A stretch of 56,378 bases of DNA from Myxococcales bacterium (GCA_947483555.1 CANKMW010000061.1:1-56378); one strand, 5' to 3'. Counted from the first letter of the stretch, positions 1-10,567 are shown. A program made the numbers and translations. Notes: generated from the letters alone by a model not told the origin.

Positions 1-1
1 G

Positions 2-49
2 ATCCGGCGCGCCCTCCAGGAGCTGGCGCCCGACCGCCGCGGTGGCTAG
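2..49 (+). CDS. 3' tail of an upstream gene (partial)
   Basis: A frame open from the left edge reads IRRALQELAPDRRGG and stops at TAG (47-49). The amphipathic helix followed by a short basic tail looks like an ordinary protein C-terminus, but 15 codons are too few to name a family. The other two frames give no better ending. Confidence 0.35.
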   Translation: MRRALQELAPDRRGG

Positions 50-191
50 CTCGGTGGTGAGCAGTGCCATCGACGATGCCTGCCATCGAGACGGTGGGCG
101 AAGCTGTACCGCCCCTGCTGATCACCAACTTGCGGTGACCTGTACTAAGCTGCGGAATGTCGTCGTGACGGCAGCGGTTTCCGAGACGGCC

Positions 192-2822
192 ATGCGCACC
201 CTGCTCGCGATCTCGACGGTGGTGATCTCCGCCGGCGCCGCCGGCGAGGCCGCCGCCGCATCCGATCGGGTCGCGGTCGCCGCGCGCCGCACGCAGCCGG
301 TCGTGGTCGACGGCCGGCTCGACGAGGCGGCGTGGAGCTCGGCGCCGGCGCATGGCGACTTCTGGCAGCGCGAGCCCAAGGAAGGGGCGGCGCCGTCGCA
401 GCGCACCGAGTTTCGCGTGCTCTACGACGACCAGGCGATCTACGTCGGGTTGCGCGCCGACGATGACGATCGGCCGGCGATCCGGGCCCTGCTCCACCGC
501 CGCGATCAGGAGTCGGTCTCCGACTGGGTCGGCGTGATGCTCGACAGCTACCACGATCGGCGGACCGCGTTCGGGTTCGGCGTCAACGCCGCCGGCGTGC
601 AGCGCGACGTCCTGCTCTACAACGACACCCAGGAGGACGTCAGCTGGGATGCGGTGTGGTCGAGCGCCACGTCGATCGACGCCACCGGCTGGACCGCCGA
701 GCTGCGCATCCCGCTCGGGCAGCTGCGCTTCAGCGGCCGCGCCGACCAGGAGTGGGGCCTCCAGGTCATGCGCTTCGTCGGTCGCGACGGCGAGCAGAGC
801 CTGTGGTCACCGTCGCCGCGCAACGCGCCTGGCTTCGTGTCCAACTTCGGCCGGCTCGATGGCCTCGCCGGGCTGGCGCCCAGCCGACGGCTCGAGGTCT
901 TGCCCTACGTCAGCGGCGGCCTCGGCCGCCGCTCCGACGCGGCGGCGGATCCGTTTCATGGCGCCGCCGATCCGCTCGGCAATGTCGGGCTCGATGCCCG
1001 CTACGGGCTGGGCCCGGCGGTGACCTTGACCGCCACCGTCAACCCGGACTTCGGGCAGGTCGAGGCCGACCCATCCCAGGTCAACCTGACCGCAAACGAG
1101 ACCTACTTCGCCGAGAAGCGACCGTTCTTCCTCGAGGGGACCGAGATCTTCCAGGTCAACATCGGCCAGGGCGATGGTCCCGACGGTCGCGACACGCTGT
1201 TCTACTCACGCCGCATCGGCGCTCCGCCGCACGCCGAGCTCGACGGCGCCTACGTCGATGCCCCCACCGGGACCACCATCTATGGCGCGGCCAAGGTCGC
1301 CGGCAAGACCGCTGGCGGCTGGTCGTTCGGTTTGCTCGAGGCGCTCACCGGGGAGGAATCGGCGATCGCCGACGACGGCGCCGGTGCGCGCACCCGCGGC
1401 GTCGTCGAGCCGCTCACCAACTACGCCCTGGCCACGGTGCGTCGCGACCTGCGCGACGGCAAGACCACCGCGGCGGCGGCGCTGACCCACGTCGCCCGCG
1501 CGCTCGACGGCACCGGCCTCGAGGACGCGCTCCACGATCAAGCCGTCACCGGCGGCACCACGTTCGAGCACCGCTGGGGACGGGACGATGGCTGGTCGCT
1601 GACCGCGCGGCTACTCGGCACCTGGGTGCAGGGTTCGCCCGCCGCCATCGCCGACACCCAGACCGCCATTCTTCATCTCTACCAGCGCCCCGACGCCGAT
1701 CACGTCGAGCTGGATCCGACCCGCACCAGCCTGGCGGGATGGGGCGGGGTGTTCAGCGTCGGCGGGCGGCTGGGCACCCACGTGCGGGTCGCCGGCGGTG
1801 GTGACGTGCGCAGCCCGGGGTTCGAGGCCAACGACCTCGGGTTTCACAACGGCGCTGACTTCGCGATCCCGTGGCTGTGGGCCCAGTACCGCGACGACGA
1901 AGCGGGTGCGCTGATCAGCACCTGGAACGCGAACGCCAGCGTGTGGGGCTACTCGCCGAGCGCGCCGGCGCTGTTCGGCTACGGCGGTGACGGCAACATC
2001 AATGCGACGTTCGCGAATTTCTGGAACCTCGGCGCCAGCGCCAGCGTCGAGAAGTCGATGATCGATGCCCAGGCGCTGCGCGGCGGTCGCTCGCTGCGCG
2101 TCGAGCCTTCGGTGAGTACCCGGTTGAGCGTGAACAGCGATGGCCGCAAGGCGGTCTCGTTCGAGGCCAGCGGCGATCTGCGCCGCCAACCCGGCACCGA
2201 CTCGGTCACGGCCGGCATCAGCGGCGGCGTGACGGTCCAGGCGCGCAGCAACGTCGAGCTGTTCATCGGTCCGTCGTACCAGCAGCGGATCGACGACGCC
2301 CAGTTCGTCGACGCGCTGATCGACGATGTGGGCAGCGCGCACTTCGTGTTCGCGCGCATCACCCAGGAGACGCTCGGGCTGACCCTGCGCGGCTCGTGGA
2401 CGTTCACCCCGGACCTCAGCCTGCAGGTGTACGCGCAGCCGTTCATGGCGGCGGGTTCCTACGCCCGGCTCAAGCAGACCCGGGACACCCATGCCGCGCG
2501 CTGGGAGGACCGCTTCGAACGCTACGGGTCGACCGAGCTCCGCCGCGGGCCGGACGACGTCTACCTCGTCGATGAGGACGGCGATGGCGCAGCCGAGTAC
2601 GGCTTCGACGTGCCCGACTTCACGGTTCGCGAGCTGCGCTCGAACCTGGTCCTGCGCTGGCAGTACCGGCCGGGATCCACCCTGTTCTTCATCTGGAGCC
2701 ACGGGCGCTCGGACCAGACCGTCGACGGCGACCTGCGGCTCGGTCGCGATGTCGACGCGCTGGTCGGCGCGGCCGGCGAGCACGTCGTGATGCTCAAGGC
2801 CAGCTACTGGTTCGGGCTGTAA
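192..2822 (+). CDS. DUF5916 protein with N-terminal CBM9-like domain, probable outer-membrane protein
   Basis: The start at 192 begins with a signal peptide (MRTLLAISTVVISAG, cut after the AAAA run near residue 23). An in-frame GTG at 165 lies 13 bases after a possible -10 (TAAGCT, 146-151) and is the alternative. Residues about 27-210 form a carbohydrate-binding family 9-like sandwich (VVVDGRLDEAAW, then FRVLYDDQAIYVGL). The remainder carries the DUF5916 signature around residues 280-320 (NPDFGQVEADPSQVNLTANE, followed by an FFLEG motif). The many short alternating strands and the aromatic C-terminal end (YWFGL) fit an outer-membrane barrel. Length, about 876 residues, is usual for the family. 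Family proteins are common in Myxococcota and Bacteroidota; no substrate is established, so carbohydrate binding is only suggested by the N-terminal fold. Confidence 0.8.
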   Translation: MRTLLAISTVVISAGAAGEAAAASDRVAVAARRTQPVVVDGRLDEAAWSSAPAHGDFWQREPKEGAAPSQRTEFRVLYDDQAIYVGLRADDDDRPAIRALLHRRDQESVSDWVGVMLDSYHDRRTAFGFGVNAAGVQRDVLLYNDTQEDVSWDAVWSSATSIDATGWTAELRIPLGQLRFSGRADQEWGLQVMRFVGRDGEQSLWSPSPRNAPGFVSNFGRLDGLAGLAPSRRLEVLPYVSGGLGRRSDAAADPFHGAADPLGNVGLDARYGLGPAVTLTATVNPDFGQVEADPSQVNLTANETYFAEKRPFFLEGTEIFQVNIGQGDGPDGRDTLFYSRRIGAPPHAELDGAYVDAPTGTTIYGAAKVAGKTAGGWSFGLLEALTGEESAIADDGAGARTRGVVEPLTNYALATVRRDLRDGKTTAAAALTHVARALDGTGLEDALHDQAVTGGTTFEHRWGRDDGWSLTARLLGTWVQGSPAAIADTQTAILHLYQRPDADHVELDPTRTSLAGWGGVFSVGGRLGTHVRVAGGGDVRSPGFEANDLGFHNGADFAIPWLWAQYRDDEAGALISTWNANASVWGYSPSAPALFGYGGDGNINATFANFWNLGASASVEKSMIDAQALRGGRSLRVEPSVSTRLSVNSDGRKAVSFEASGDLRRQPGTDSVTAGISGGVTVQARSNVELFIGPSYQQRIDDAQFVDALIDDVGSAHFVFARITQETLGLTLRGSWTFTPDLSLQVYAQPFMAAGSYARLKQTRDTHAARWEDRFERYGSTELRRGPDDVYLVDEDGDGAAEYGFDVPDFTVRELRSNLVLRWQYRPGSTLFFIWSHGRSDQTVDGDLRLGRDVDALVGAAGEHVVMLKASYWFGL

Positions 2823-2839
2823 GGGTCCCCAAGATCGCG

Positions 2840-2867
2840 TTGACAGCCGGCCGTCCATCGCTACGCT
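2840..2867 (+). promoter_or_regulatory. sigma70-type promoter of a leaderless gene
   Basis: TTGACA (2840-2845), a 16-base spacer and TACGCT (2862-2867) lie just before the ATG at 2875, leaving only 7 bases between the -10 box and the start codon. Transcription should begin at or within a base or two of the ATG. This is the best-formed member of a pattern seen at many genes in the window. Confidence 0.7.
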
Positions 2868-2874
2868 TGCGCCC

Positions 2875-3639
2875 ATGGCGTTGCGCACCCCGCTGCTCGC
2901 CGGCGCGGCCGTCCTGGGGATCGTCGCGACCGGCTGGATGTACGTCGACAACCGCGATCTGTCCGCCGAGGTGGCGCGCCTGCACGCGATCGAGCAGGCG
3001 CGCCCCGATCCGTGGACCGACGCCGGCGGCGACCCGCGCGCCAGCCGCGTCGGCGAGGCGCGCGAGCGCGGTGGCTTCCCGCTGCCCCTGCGCGCGCTGG
3101 TCGGCAAGGGCGACGGCGGCCCGGCGCCGAAGCTCGACGACAAGCCTGCCGAGAGCCGGCTCGAGCGTCGAGTGCGCCGCCAGTCGGAGCTCGCCGCGTT
3201 GCTGGGCCGCGACGCCGACGAATCCGACGACGACTACCGGGCCCGCATGTTGCCGTTCCTGCAGATGGCGTTGGATCGGCCGCGCGCCAACGTCGACGAG
3301 ATGCGCAAGCAGGCCGAGCTCGCCGCCAACGTCACCGACGTGCAGCGCAAGGAGCTCGACGGCACCTTCGACGAGGTCTACACCGAGCTCATCGACTTCA
3401 CCAACGCCGCGGTCGCCGATGGGCAGCTCACGCCCTACGATCGCAACGTCAAGGGCATGCTGCAGTACGCGGGCGGGCTCGGCGCCGTCCTCGAGAGTGC
3501 CGAGGGACGCATCGGCAAGATCTTGAGCCCCGAGCAGATGCGCGCCATGTACGACACCGGCTTCGAGTGGGGCGAGTACCTGGGCGTTCGCGCGCCCTGG
3601 GAGCGCTTGCGTCCGCCGCCACCACGCCCCGGATCCTGA
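2875..3639 (+). CDS. Membrane-anchored hypothetical protein
   Basis: A 254-residue protein with an N-terminal hydrophobic segment (residues 5-22, LLAGAAVLGIVATGWMYV) without a good cleavage site, so likely a single-pass anchor with the rest in the periplasm. A charged, low-complexity linker (about 30-95) leads to a predicted all-helical domain with regularly spaced acidic and aromatic residues, and the protein ends in a Pro/Arg tail (RPPPPRPGS). I do not recognise the family. It has its own near-consensus promoter and no RBS, consistent with a leaderless mRNA. It is flanked by an outer-membrane protein and a diguanylate cyclase, with no overlap to either. Confidence 0.75.
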   Translation: MALRTPLLAGAAVLGIVATGWMYVDNRDLSAEVARLHAIEQARPDPWTDAGGDPRASRVGEARERGGFPLPLRALVGKGDGGPAPKLDDKPAESRLERRVRRQSELAALLGRDADESDDDYRARMLPFLQMALDRPRANVDEMRKQAELAANVTDVQRKELDGTFDEVYTELIDFTNAAVADGQLTPYDRNVKGMLQYAGGLGAVLESAEGRIGKILSPEQMRAMYDTGFEWGEYLGVRAPWERLRPPPPRPGS

Positions 3640-3750
3640 GCCCGACGCCGAGCGCGGGTGGCCGCGTTTCCGACAAAAAGCGGGCCCCCGAAGGCCAAAA
3701 GCTGGCCGGCCGAGCCGTGGCCACGATATACATAGGTGTACCCGGGGCAC

Positions 3751-4677
<927 letters not shown>

Positions 4678-4680
4678 CCA

Positions 4681-4722
4681 GCCGGCGCTGACCGGCCGGC
4701 GCTGACCGGCCGGCGCTGACCG
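4681..4722. repeat. 14-bp tandem repeat, three perfect copies
   Basis: The unit GCCGGCGCTGACCG occurs three times head-to-tail at 4681, 4695 and 4709, with a partial copy (4671-4680) that supplies the stop codon of the preceding gene. Each unit holds a TGA and a GCCGGC palindrome. It fills the gap between the diguanylate cyclase and mutS2. Confidence 0.9.
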
Positions 4723-4777
4723 GCACAGATTGCGTGCGGGGCCGGGCGGGGCGGCCGTGCTAAACCTCCGCCCCGCC

Positions 4778-7228
4778 GTGACCACGCTCGCTCCCAGAAC
4801 CCTGGCCGACCTTGGCTGGCCCGTGCTCGTCGAGCACTGGGCCATGCGCTGCGCCACCACGCGCGGCGCCACCGTGGTCCGCGCCGCGCACCTGTTCGCG
4901 GCCGCCGACGAGGCGCGGGCTCGGGTCGCCGAGATCGCCGAGGCCCGGTTGCTGGCCACCATCGCCGCCGCCCTGCCGCTCGGCGGCATCGCCGACGTCG
5001 CGGCGGCGATCGCGCGGGTGCGCAAGGCGGCGGCGCTCGATGCCGCCGAGCTGGTCGCGGTGGCCCGCTCGGCGCAAGCGCTGACCCGGCTCCGCACCCA
5101 CCTGCGCCGTCACGCCGACGTGGCGCCGCGGCTGGCCGAACGCGGCGCGCCGCTCACCGACCTCGGGCACGTCTTCCACCCCATCCTCGAGGCCTTCGAT
5201 CCCGATGGCCGCCTGGTCGATCACGCCAGCCCGGCGCTCGGCCCGCTGCGCAGGTCGGTGGCCGCGCTCACCGCGCAACTCGATCGCCGGATGGAGGAGC
5301 TGGTCAACGACCCGCGCTACGCGCCGCTGCTCCAGGACACGTTCTACACCCAGCGTGACGACCGCTACGTGCTGCCGGTGCGGACCGACGGCAAGGGCTT
5401 CGTGAAGGGGATCGTCCACGGCACCTCGCACAGCGGCGCCACGATCTTCATCGAGCCCGAGGAGATCGTCGACCTCAACAACCGCAAGAAGCTGGCCGAG
5501 TGCGAGGTCGCCGACGAGGAGCGCCGCATCTTCGCGCGGTTGTCGGGATGGGTGGCCGAGGAGGCCGACGCCATCGACGCCGGGCTGGCGGTCGCCGAGC
5601 TCGTCGACGTGGTGGCCGCCGCCGCCATCCTCGCCGAGGACCTGGTCGCGGCGGCACCGGTGATCGACGACGCGCCGCGGGTGGCGCTGCTCCACGCCCG
5701 CCATCCGCTGATGCTGCTCGGCGGCCGGCGCTGCGTCGCCAACGACGTCACCGTCGGTGCCAGCGGCATCCTGCTCATCTCCGGGCCCAACGCCGGCGGC
5801 AAGACGGTGGCGCTCAAGACCACCGGCCTGTGTGCGCTGATGGTGCGGGCCGGCCTGCACCTGCCGGCCGAGAGCGGCAGCGTCATGGGCTGGTTCACCG
5901 ACGTGCGCAGCGACATCGGCGACGGCCAGAGCCTCGAGGCCAACCTGTCGACCTTCACCGGTCACGTGGTCGCGTTGCGCGCCTACCTCGACGAGTGCGG
6001 ACCGGGGACGCTCTTGCTGGTCGACGAGATCGCGGTCGGTACCGACCCGGATCAGGGCGCGGCGCTGGCCCAGGCGGTGCTGGAGGGGTTCGCCGAGCGC
6101 GGCGTGACCGCCATGGTCACCACCCACTACGAGCGGCTCAAGGCGCTGGGCGCGAGCGACGCCCGGTTCGCCAATGCCTCGGTGGGCTTCGACATGGAGA
6201 AGCTCGAGCCGACCTTCAAGCTGCACCTCGGCGTGCCCGGCAGCTCGGGTGCGCTGGTGGTGGCGCGCCGGATGGGGCTGTCGGCGGCGGTGGTCGATCG
6301 CGCCGCCGTGCTGCTCGGCGACGTCGGCCTGTCGGTCGAGAGCCTGCTGGCGTCGGTCACCGAGCAGCGCCGCCGCCTCGAGCAGGAGCGCGCCGCCCAG
6401 CTCGCCGAGATCGAGGCGCTCGAGACCGAGCGGGTGGCGCTGCGGCTCGACCGTGAGCGGGCCCGATCGCGGGGCGACAAGGAACAGTCGCGGGTCCACG
6501 CCGAGGCGCTGACGGCGCTGCGCCAGGCCCGCCTGGAGATCGATCAGGTGCGGGGCGAGCTGCGCCGCAAGGCCACCACGGCGGCGGCGACCGTCGACGA
6601 CCTCAAGGCCGCGCGGCGGACGTTGGTCCGGCCGGGCGCCGATGTCGCCCGCCATGCGCCGGCCGCCGCGATGCCGCCGGGCCGGCGGCCCGCCGCGGGC
6701 GAGCTGGTGGCGGGCACACCGGTGCTGGTGCCGGGCCTGGGTGGGCGCGGCCAGGTCGCGGCGCCCCCGGAGCGCGGCAAGGTCCTGGTCCAGCTCGGCG
6801 GCATGCACATGACCGTGGACGTCGGCGCGGTGCTCATCGACGCCCACCGCCACGCCCGTGGCCCCGATGCCCGCAAACCGGACCAGGCCCTCGCCGCCAG
6901 CGGCGACCGCGGCCGATCGACGCCGAGCTCCGAGCTCGCCCTGGTCGACGGTGCCGGCGACAGTCGGGCCACCGCCCGCACGCCGGGCACCACGCTCGAC
7001 GTCCGTGGCCAGCGCGTCGAGGAGGCGCTGGCGGCGGTCGATCGCTGGCTCGACGAGTCGCTGCTGCTCAACCACGACGCGGTGTTCATCGTCCACGGCC
7101 ATGGCACCGGCGTGCTGCGGGCAGCGCTGCGGACCCACCTGAAGACGCACCCGGCCGCCAAGCGCGCCCGGCCCGGTGAGCCGAGCGAGGGCGGCGATGG
7201 CGTCACCGTCGTGCTGCTCGGCGACTGA
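4778..7228 (+). CDS. mutS2: MutS2 family ATPase/endonuclease
   Basis: MutS2 acts on branched DNA or, as shown in some bacteria, on collided ribosomes; it is not the mismatch-repair MutS. The ABC-type ATPase core has the Walker A motif SGPNAGGKTVALKTTGL (about residue 335), signature SLEANLSTFTGH and Walker B TLLLVDEIAVGTDP. A long coiled coil follows (about 530-620). The C-terminus is a Smr domain (TLDVRGQRVEEALAAVDRWL, then VFIVHGHGTGVLRAALR), whose HGxGxG loop is the nuclease signature. At about 816 residues it is slightly longer than usual because of a low-complexity linker before Smr and a Pro/Gly insertion near the end. GTG 4778 is preferred because the family homology starts there; TTG 4730 is the longest option. 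A TAAACC box lies 11 bases before GTG 4778. Confidence 0.93.
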   Translation: MTTLAPRTLADLGWPVLVEHWAMRCATTRGATVVRAAHLFAAADEARARVAEIAEARLLATIAAALPLGGIADVAAAIARVRKAAALDAAELVAVARSAQALTRLRTHLRRHADVAPRLAERGAPLTDLGHVFHPILEAFDPDGRLVDHASPALGPLRRSVAALTAQLDRRMEELVNDPRYAPLLQDTFYTQRDDRYVLPVRTDGKGFVKGIVHGTSHSGATIFIEPEEIVDLNNRKKLAECEVADEERRIFARLSGWVAEEADAIDAGLAVAELVDVVAAAAILAEDLVAAAPVIDDAPRVALLHARHPLMLLGGRRCVANDVTVGASGILLISGPNAGGKTVALKTTGLCALMVRAGLHLPAESGSVMGWFTDVRSDIGDGQSLEANLSTFTGHVVALRAYLDECGPGTLLLVDEIAVGTDPDQGAALAQAVLEGFAERGVTAMVTTHYERLKALGASDARFANASVGFDMEKLEPTFKLHLGVPGSSGALVVARRMGLSAAVVDRAAVLLGDVGLSVESLLASVTEQRRRLEQERAAQLAEIEALETERVALRLDRERARSRGDKEQSRVHAEALTALRQARLEIDQVRGELRRKATTAAATVDDLKAARRTLVRPGADVARHAPAAAMPPGRRPAAGELVAGTPVLVPGLGGRGQVAAPPERGKVLVQLGGMHMTVDVGAVLIDAHRHARGPDARKPDQALAASGDRGRSTPSSELALVDGAGDSRATARTPGTTLDVRGQRVEEALAAVDRWLDESLLLNHDAVFIVHGHGTGVLRAALRTHLKTHPAAKRARPGEPSEGGDGVTVVLLGD

Positions 7229-7612
7229 CGACCGCTCACGCACACCAGTGGCTACTCCGGCCGGTGGCAGATATGCTGTTAATTCGAGGGGATGGCTGGG
7301 GATGGCGCGCACACCTGACGCGCATGTCGGGTTGCCGGCGCCGGGCCGCGGTGGTGCGACAGGGGTGGGACGCGCCGGGTTGTCCCGCGACCTTGCTTCG
7401 ATCGCGCCGGGGTGTCGACGTCTGTGCTCGGATGGCGACAACCACCGCCGGAACCTGGCGCAACCCCACGGCGGTGACTGTTCGATGCCGGGTCCTGCCA
7501 GCCCGCCGACGCTGTCGGGCGCTGCCCGCGACCTGGCCCGGACCTTGAAATAGTCCCGCCTCGTCAGCCGAGAGCTGACACCCGCCAAGCCGGCGGGCAA
7601 GGAGCAACGAAC
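7229..7612. other. Intergenic region without a supported gene
   Basis: 384 bases between mutS2 and the first small membrane protein. Short open frames exist on both strands (for example 7302-7553 plus), but they are Arg/Pro-rich, have no signal or domain, and read like shadows. The right end contains TTGAAA (7545-7550) and GTCAGCCGAG (7563-7572), both repeated upstream of the next gene, so this end is probably its promoter and leader. Confidence 0.6.
7545..7604 (+). promoter_or_regulatory. Conserved upstream element and RBS, copy 1
   Basis: TTGAAA (7545-7550), 12 bases, GTCAGCCGAG (7563-7572), then an AAGGAG ribosome site (7599-7604) placed 8 bases before ATG 7613. The same order recurs at 7872-7934 before the paralogous gene. 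The two blocks are conserved while the DNA between them is not, so they are likely functional (promoter or leader element). Confidence 0.55.
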
Positions 7613-7810
7613 ATGTCGACCCTCGAGAACCGTTACGACGCGATCGCCAACCGCAGCCGCGCTCGCCGCACCCGCGACCTCGCGTTCGCGGTCCTGATCG
7701 CCGCGGTGGCGGCCTTCTCGCTGGGCTCGCTGAACGCGGCCGCCGACAACGTCGCACATGCGGCGCCGGCCCAGACCGCGGGCTCGTGCCAGCTGCAGCC
7801 GGCCTGCTGA
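7613..7810 (+). CDS. Small single-pass membrane protein, paralog 1
   Basis: 65 residues: a basic N-terminal part with SRARRTRDLAF, one transmembrane helix (about residues 22-42, AFAVLIAAVAAFSLGSLNAA) and a short tail ending GSCQLQPAC. The N-terminal charge predicts an inside-N topology with the two Cys outside. It has a strong RBS. A paralog follows at 7943 with the shared pattern YDxxAxxSRAxxxRDxAF, LGSL, PxQTA and a terminal Cys. No known family recognised. Shared composition, spacing and upstream motif make both real genes despite their size. Confidence 0.75.
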   Translation: MSTLENRYDAIANRSRARRTRDLAFAVLIAAVAAFSLGSLNAAADNVAHAAPAQTAGSCQLQPAC

Positions 7811-7871
7811 ATCGATTCCCGGTTGCGGGTCACGGGCGGGAGGTCCACGATCAGATCGGCACGGGTAGGGT

Positions 7872-7934
7872 TTGAAAGTTGTCTCCATCTCTGTCAGCCG
7901 AGCGCACCAGCCCGGCATCGAGATACGGAAAGGA
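7872..7934 (+). promoter_or_regulatory. Conserved upstream element and RBS, copy 2
   Basis: TTGAAA (7872-7877), 15 bases, GTCAGCCGAG (7893-7902), then an AAGGAG ribosome site (about 7929-7934) 8 bases before GTG 7943. It mirrors the element before the first paralog. Confidence 0.55.
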
Positions 7935-7942
7935 GCACGACC

Positions 7943-8134
7943 GTGGTGACCATGGACAACGCGTACGACGAAGTGGCGCAGCACAGCCGCGCCGGGCACA
8001 AGCGGGATGTGGCGTTCGGCATCGTGATGGCGATCGTCACCCTGTTCGCACTCGGCTCGCTGCGTCTCGCCTCGCAGACGGTGGTCGACGCGACCCCACC
8101 GCAGACCGCGTGCGCGATCGCACCCACCTGCTGA
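7943..8134 (+). CDS. Small single-pass membrane protein, paralog 2
   Basis: 63 residues from GTG 7943, chosen because the AAGGAG site sits 8 bases upstream; ATG 7952 is the alternative. Layout matches the gene at 7613: YDEVAQHSRAGHKRDVAF, one helix (FGIVMAIVTLFALGSL), then a short exported tail with TPPQTACAIAPTC. The last Cys and the CxxxPxC-like ending are conserved between the two. Function unknown; the Cys pair could form a disulfide outside the membrane. It converges on the aldehyde dehydrogenase with only 3 bases between stop codons. Confidence 0.75.
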   Translation: MVTMDNAYDEVAQHSRAGHKRDVAFGIVMAIVTLFALGSLRLASQTVVDATPPQTACAIAPTC

Positions 8135-8137
8135 TGG

Positions 8138-9496
8138 TCAGGGCCGGGGTCGCGACAGCACGCGGGTCTGCGTGAAGTTGCGGTGGCCGTCACGCGAGCC
8201 GTGGAAGGCGAACCCGCTCTCGCGCGCGCCGACCCACGGCGTGCCGCGGGCGCCGTAGACACCCTGGTTGACGCCGATCATGCCGGCGGTGAGCGACCGA
8301 GCGACGTCCGCGGTGCGCGCGTCGTCGGCGCCGAACACCACCGCCCCCAGGCCATAGCGGGTGGCGTTGGCGAGCGCCACCGCCTCGGCGTCGCTGTCGA
8401 CCACCGTGACGCAGGCGACCGGACCGAACGTCTCGTCCTGCGCGATGCCCATCTCGGGCGTCACGCCGGTCAGCACGGTGGGTTGCACGAACAGGCCGTC
8501 GTGCTCCCCGCCGCGAACGATGGTCGCGCCGCGGGCGACCGCCTCGCTGACCTGGCGGAGCACGTGATCACGCTGCCGCGCCGACACCAGCGGGCCGACG
8601 CGGGTGGCGTCGTCGAGCCCGTTGCCGACCGTCATCTTGGCGGCCTCGGCGGACAGCCTGGCCACGAAGCGTTCGGCAAGGCCGCGCGCCACGTAGATGC
8701 GCTCGGTCGACACGCAGACCTGGCCGGCATTGCGGAAGCTGTTGCGGGCCGCGAACACCGCCGCCTTGTCGACGTCGGCGCTGTCGAGGACCAGCAGCGG
8801 GTCCTTGCCACCGAGCTCGAGGATGATGCGCTTGAGGCCGCCGGCGGCCGCCGCCATGATGTGCTTGCCGACCGCCCGCGAGCCGGTGAAGGCGATGAGA
8901 TCGACGTCGGCGGCGACCAGCGCCTTGCCCTGCTCGTCGGCGCCATGGACGACCTCGAGCACGCCGGCCGGGACCAGCGCGCGCACCAGGTCGGCGTAGG
9001 CCTGGGCGATGAGCGGCGTCTCCTCGCTGGGCTTGAGCACCACGGTGTTACCGGCGGCCAGGGCCGGGAACACCATCCAGTGCGGCATCGCGAACGGGAA
9101 GTTCCACGGCGTGATCGCGGCGCACACGCCGAGCGGGTCGCGATAGATCGTCGACACCGTGCGACCGTCGTCGAGGAGCTCGGGGGCCAGTGCGGCCGCG
9201 ATCTCGGCCAGCTCGTGCTCGATGCCGTCGGCGACCGACTTGATCTCGCCGGCCGCGTCGCGAACCGGCTTGCCCATCTCCTGGGTCAGGAGGCGGGCCA
9301 GCTGGTCGGTGCGCGCGGTGATCGCGGCGGCCAGCGGCCGCAGCACCTCCGCGCGCCCGGCCAGGCCGAGCGCCGCCCACGCCGGCGCCGCAGCGCGCGC
9401 CCGGGCGACCACGGCCGCCACCTGATCTTCGGCGGTGACGTCGATGGCTCCGACCGCGGCGCCGGTGGCGGGATCGTACGAGACCAGCTGCTGCAT
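8138..9496 (-). CDS. NAD(P)-dependent aldehyde dehydrogenase (succinate-semialdehyde dehydrogenase-like)
   Basis: Oxidises an aldehyde to its acid with NAD(P). All key family features are present: ITPWNFPFAMPHWM with the catalytic Asn, KPSEETPL cofactor contact, FTGSRAVGKHI, the catalytic Glu in LELGGKDPLLVL and the nucleophile Cys in NAGQVCVSTERIYV. The short length (452) and the motif set resemble the GabD/Sad branch, so succinate semialdehyde is a plausible substrate, though this cannot be fixed from sequence. Single gene on the minus strand. A TAGGCT box is 6 bases before the ATG, indicating leaderless transcription. Confidence 0.9.
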   Translation of the reverse strand: MQQLVSYDPATGAAVGAIDVTAEDQVAAVVARARAAAPAWAALGLAGRAEVLRPLAAAITARTDQLARLLTQEMGKPVRDAAGEIKSVADGIEHELAEIAAALAPELLDDGRTVSTIYRDPLGVCAAITPWNFPFAMPHWMVFPALAAGNTVVLKPSEETPLIAQAYADLVRALVPAGVLEVVHGADEQGKALVAADVDLIAFTGSRAVGKHIMAAAAGGLKRIILELGGKDPLLVLDSADVDKAAVFAARNSFRNAGQVCVSTERIYVARGLAERFVARLSAEAAKMTVGNGLDDATRVGPLVSARQRDHVLRQVSEAVARGATIVRGGEHDGLFVQPTVLTGVTPEMGIAQDETFGPVACVTVVDSDAEAVALANATRYGLGAVVFGADDARTADVARSLTAGMIGVNQGVYGARGTPWVGARESGFAFHGSRDGHRNFTQTRVLSRPRP

Positions 9497-9502
9497 GCGC
9501 GC

Positions 9503-9508
9503 AGCCTA
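9503..9508 (-). promoter_or_regulatory. Leaderless -10 box of the aldehyde dehydrogenase gene
   Basis: On the minus strand GGTGC-TAGGCT is followed by GCGCGC and then the ATG (9496). Six bases between a TANNNT box and the start codon imply transcription starts at the ATG. No clear -35 and no Shine-Dalgarno. Confidence 0.6.
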
Positions 9509-9553
9509 GCACCGGGAGTCCGTACGACGCTCGCGCGCGGCTCGCTGGGATCA

Positions 9554-10495
<942 letters not shown>

Positions 10496-10539
10496 CGTCT
10501 CCAATGTGCCAGGCGCTCACGCCACCTGCAACCCGCGCC

Positions 10540-10567
10540 TTGCCGGACCCGACTCTCGACCTACACT
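10540..10567 (+). promoter_or_regulatory. Promoter of the metallophosphoesterase gene (leaderless)
   Basis: TTGCCG (10540-10545), 16 bases, TACACT (10562-10567), then 6 bases to ATG 10574. Same geometry as the promoter at 2840. Confidence 0.6.

Noticed and set aside
7266..7280. Sigma54 promoter (TGGCAGATATGCTG)
   Set aside because: The GG-to-GC distance is too short for the -24/-12 spacing.
7264..7553. Small genes in the gap after mutS2
   Set aside because: Arg/Pro/Cys-rich frames with no RBS and no recognisable fold; the composition equals that of shadow frames.
4760..7999. A 1079-codon open frame on the minus strand across mutS2
   Set aside because: It is a GC-rich shadow: Arg/Gly/His/Asp-heavy composition, no domain, and the opposite strand encodes a complete MutS2.
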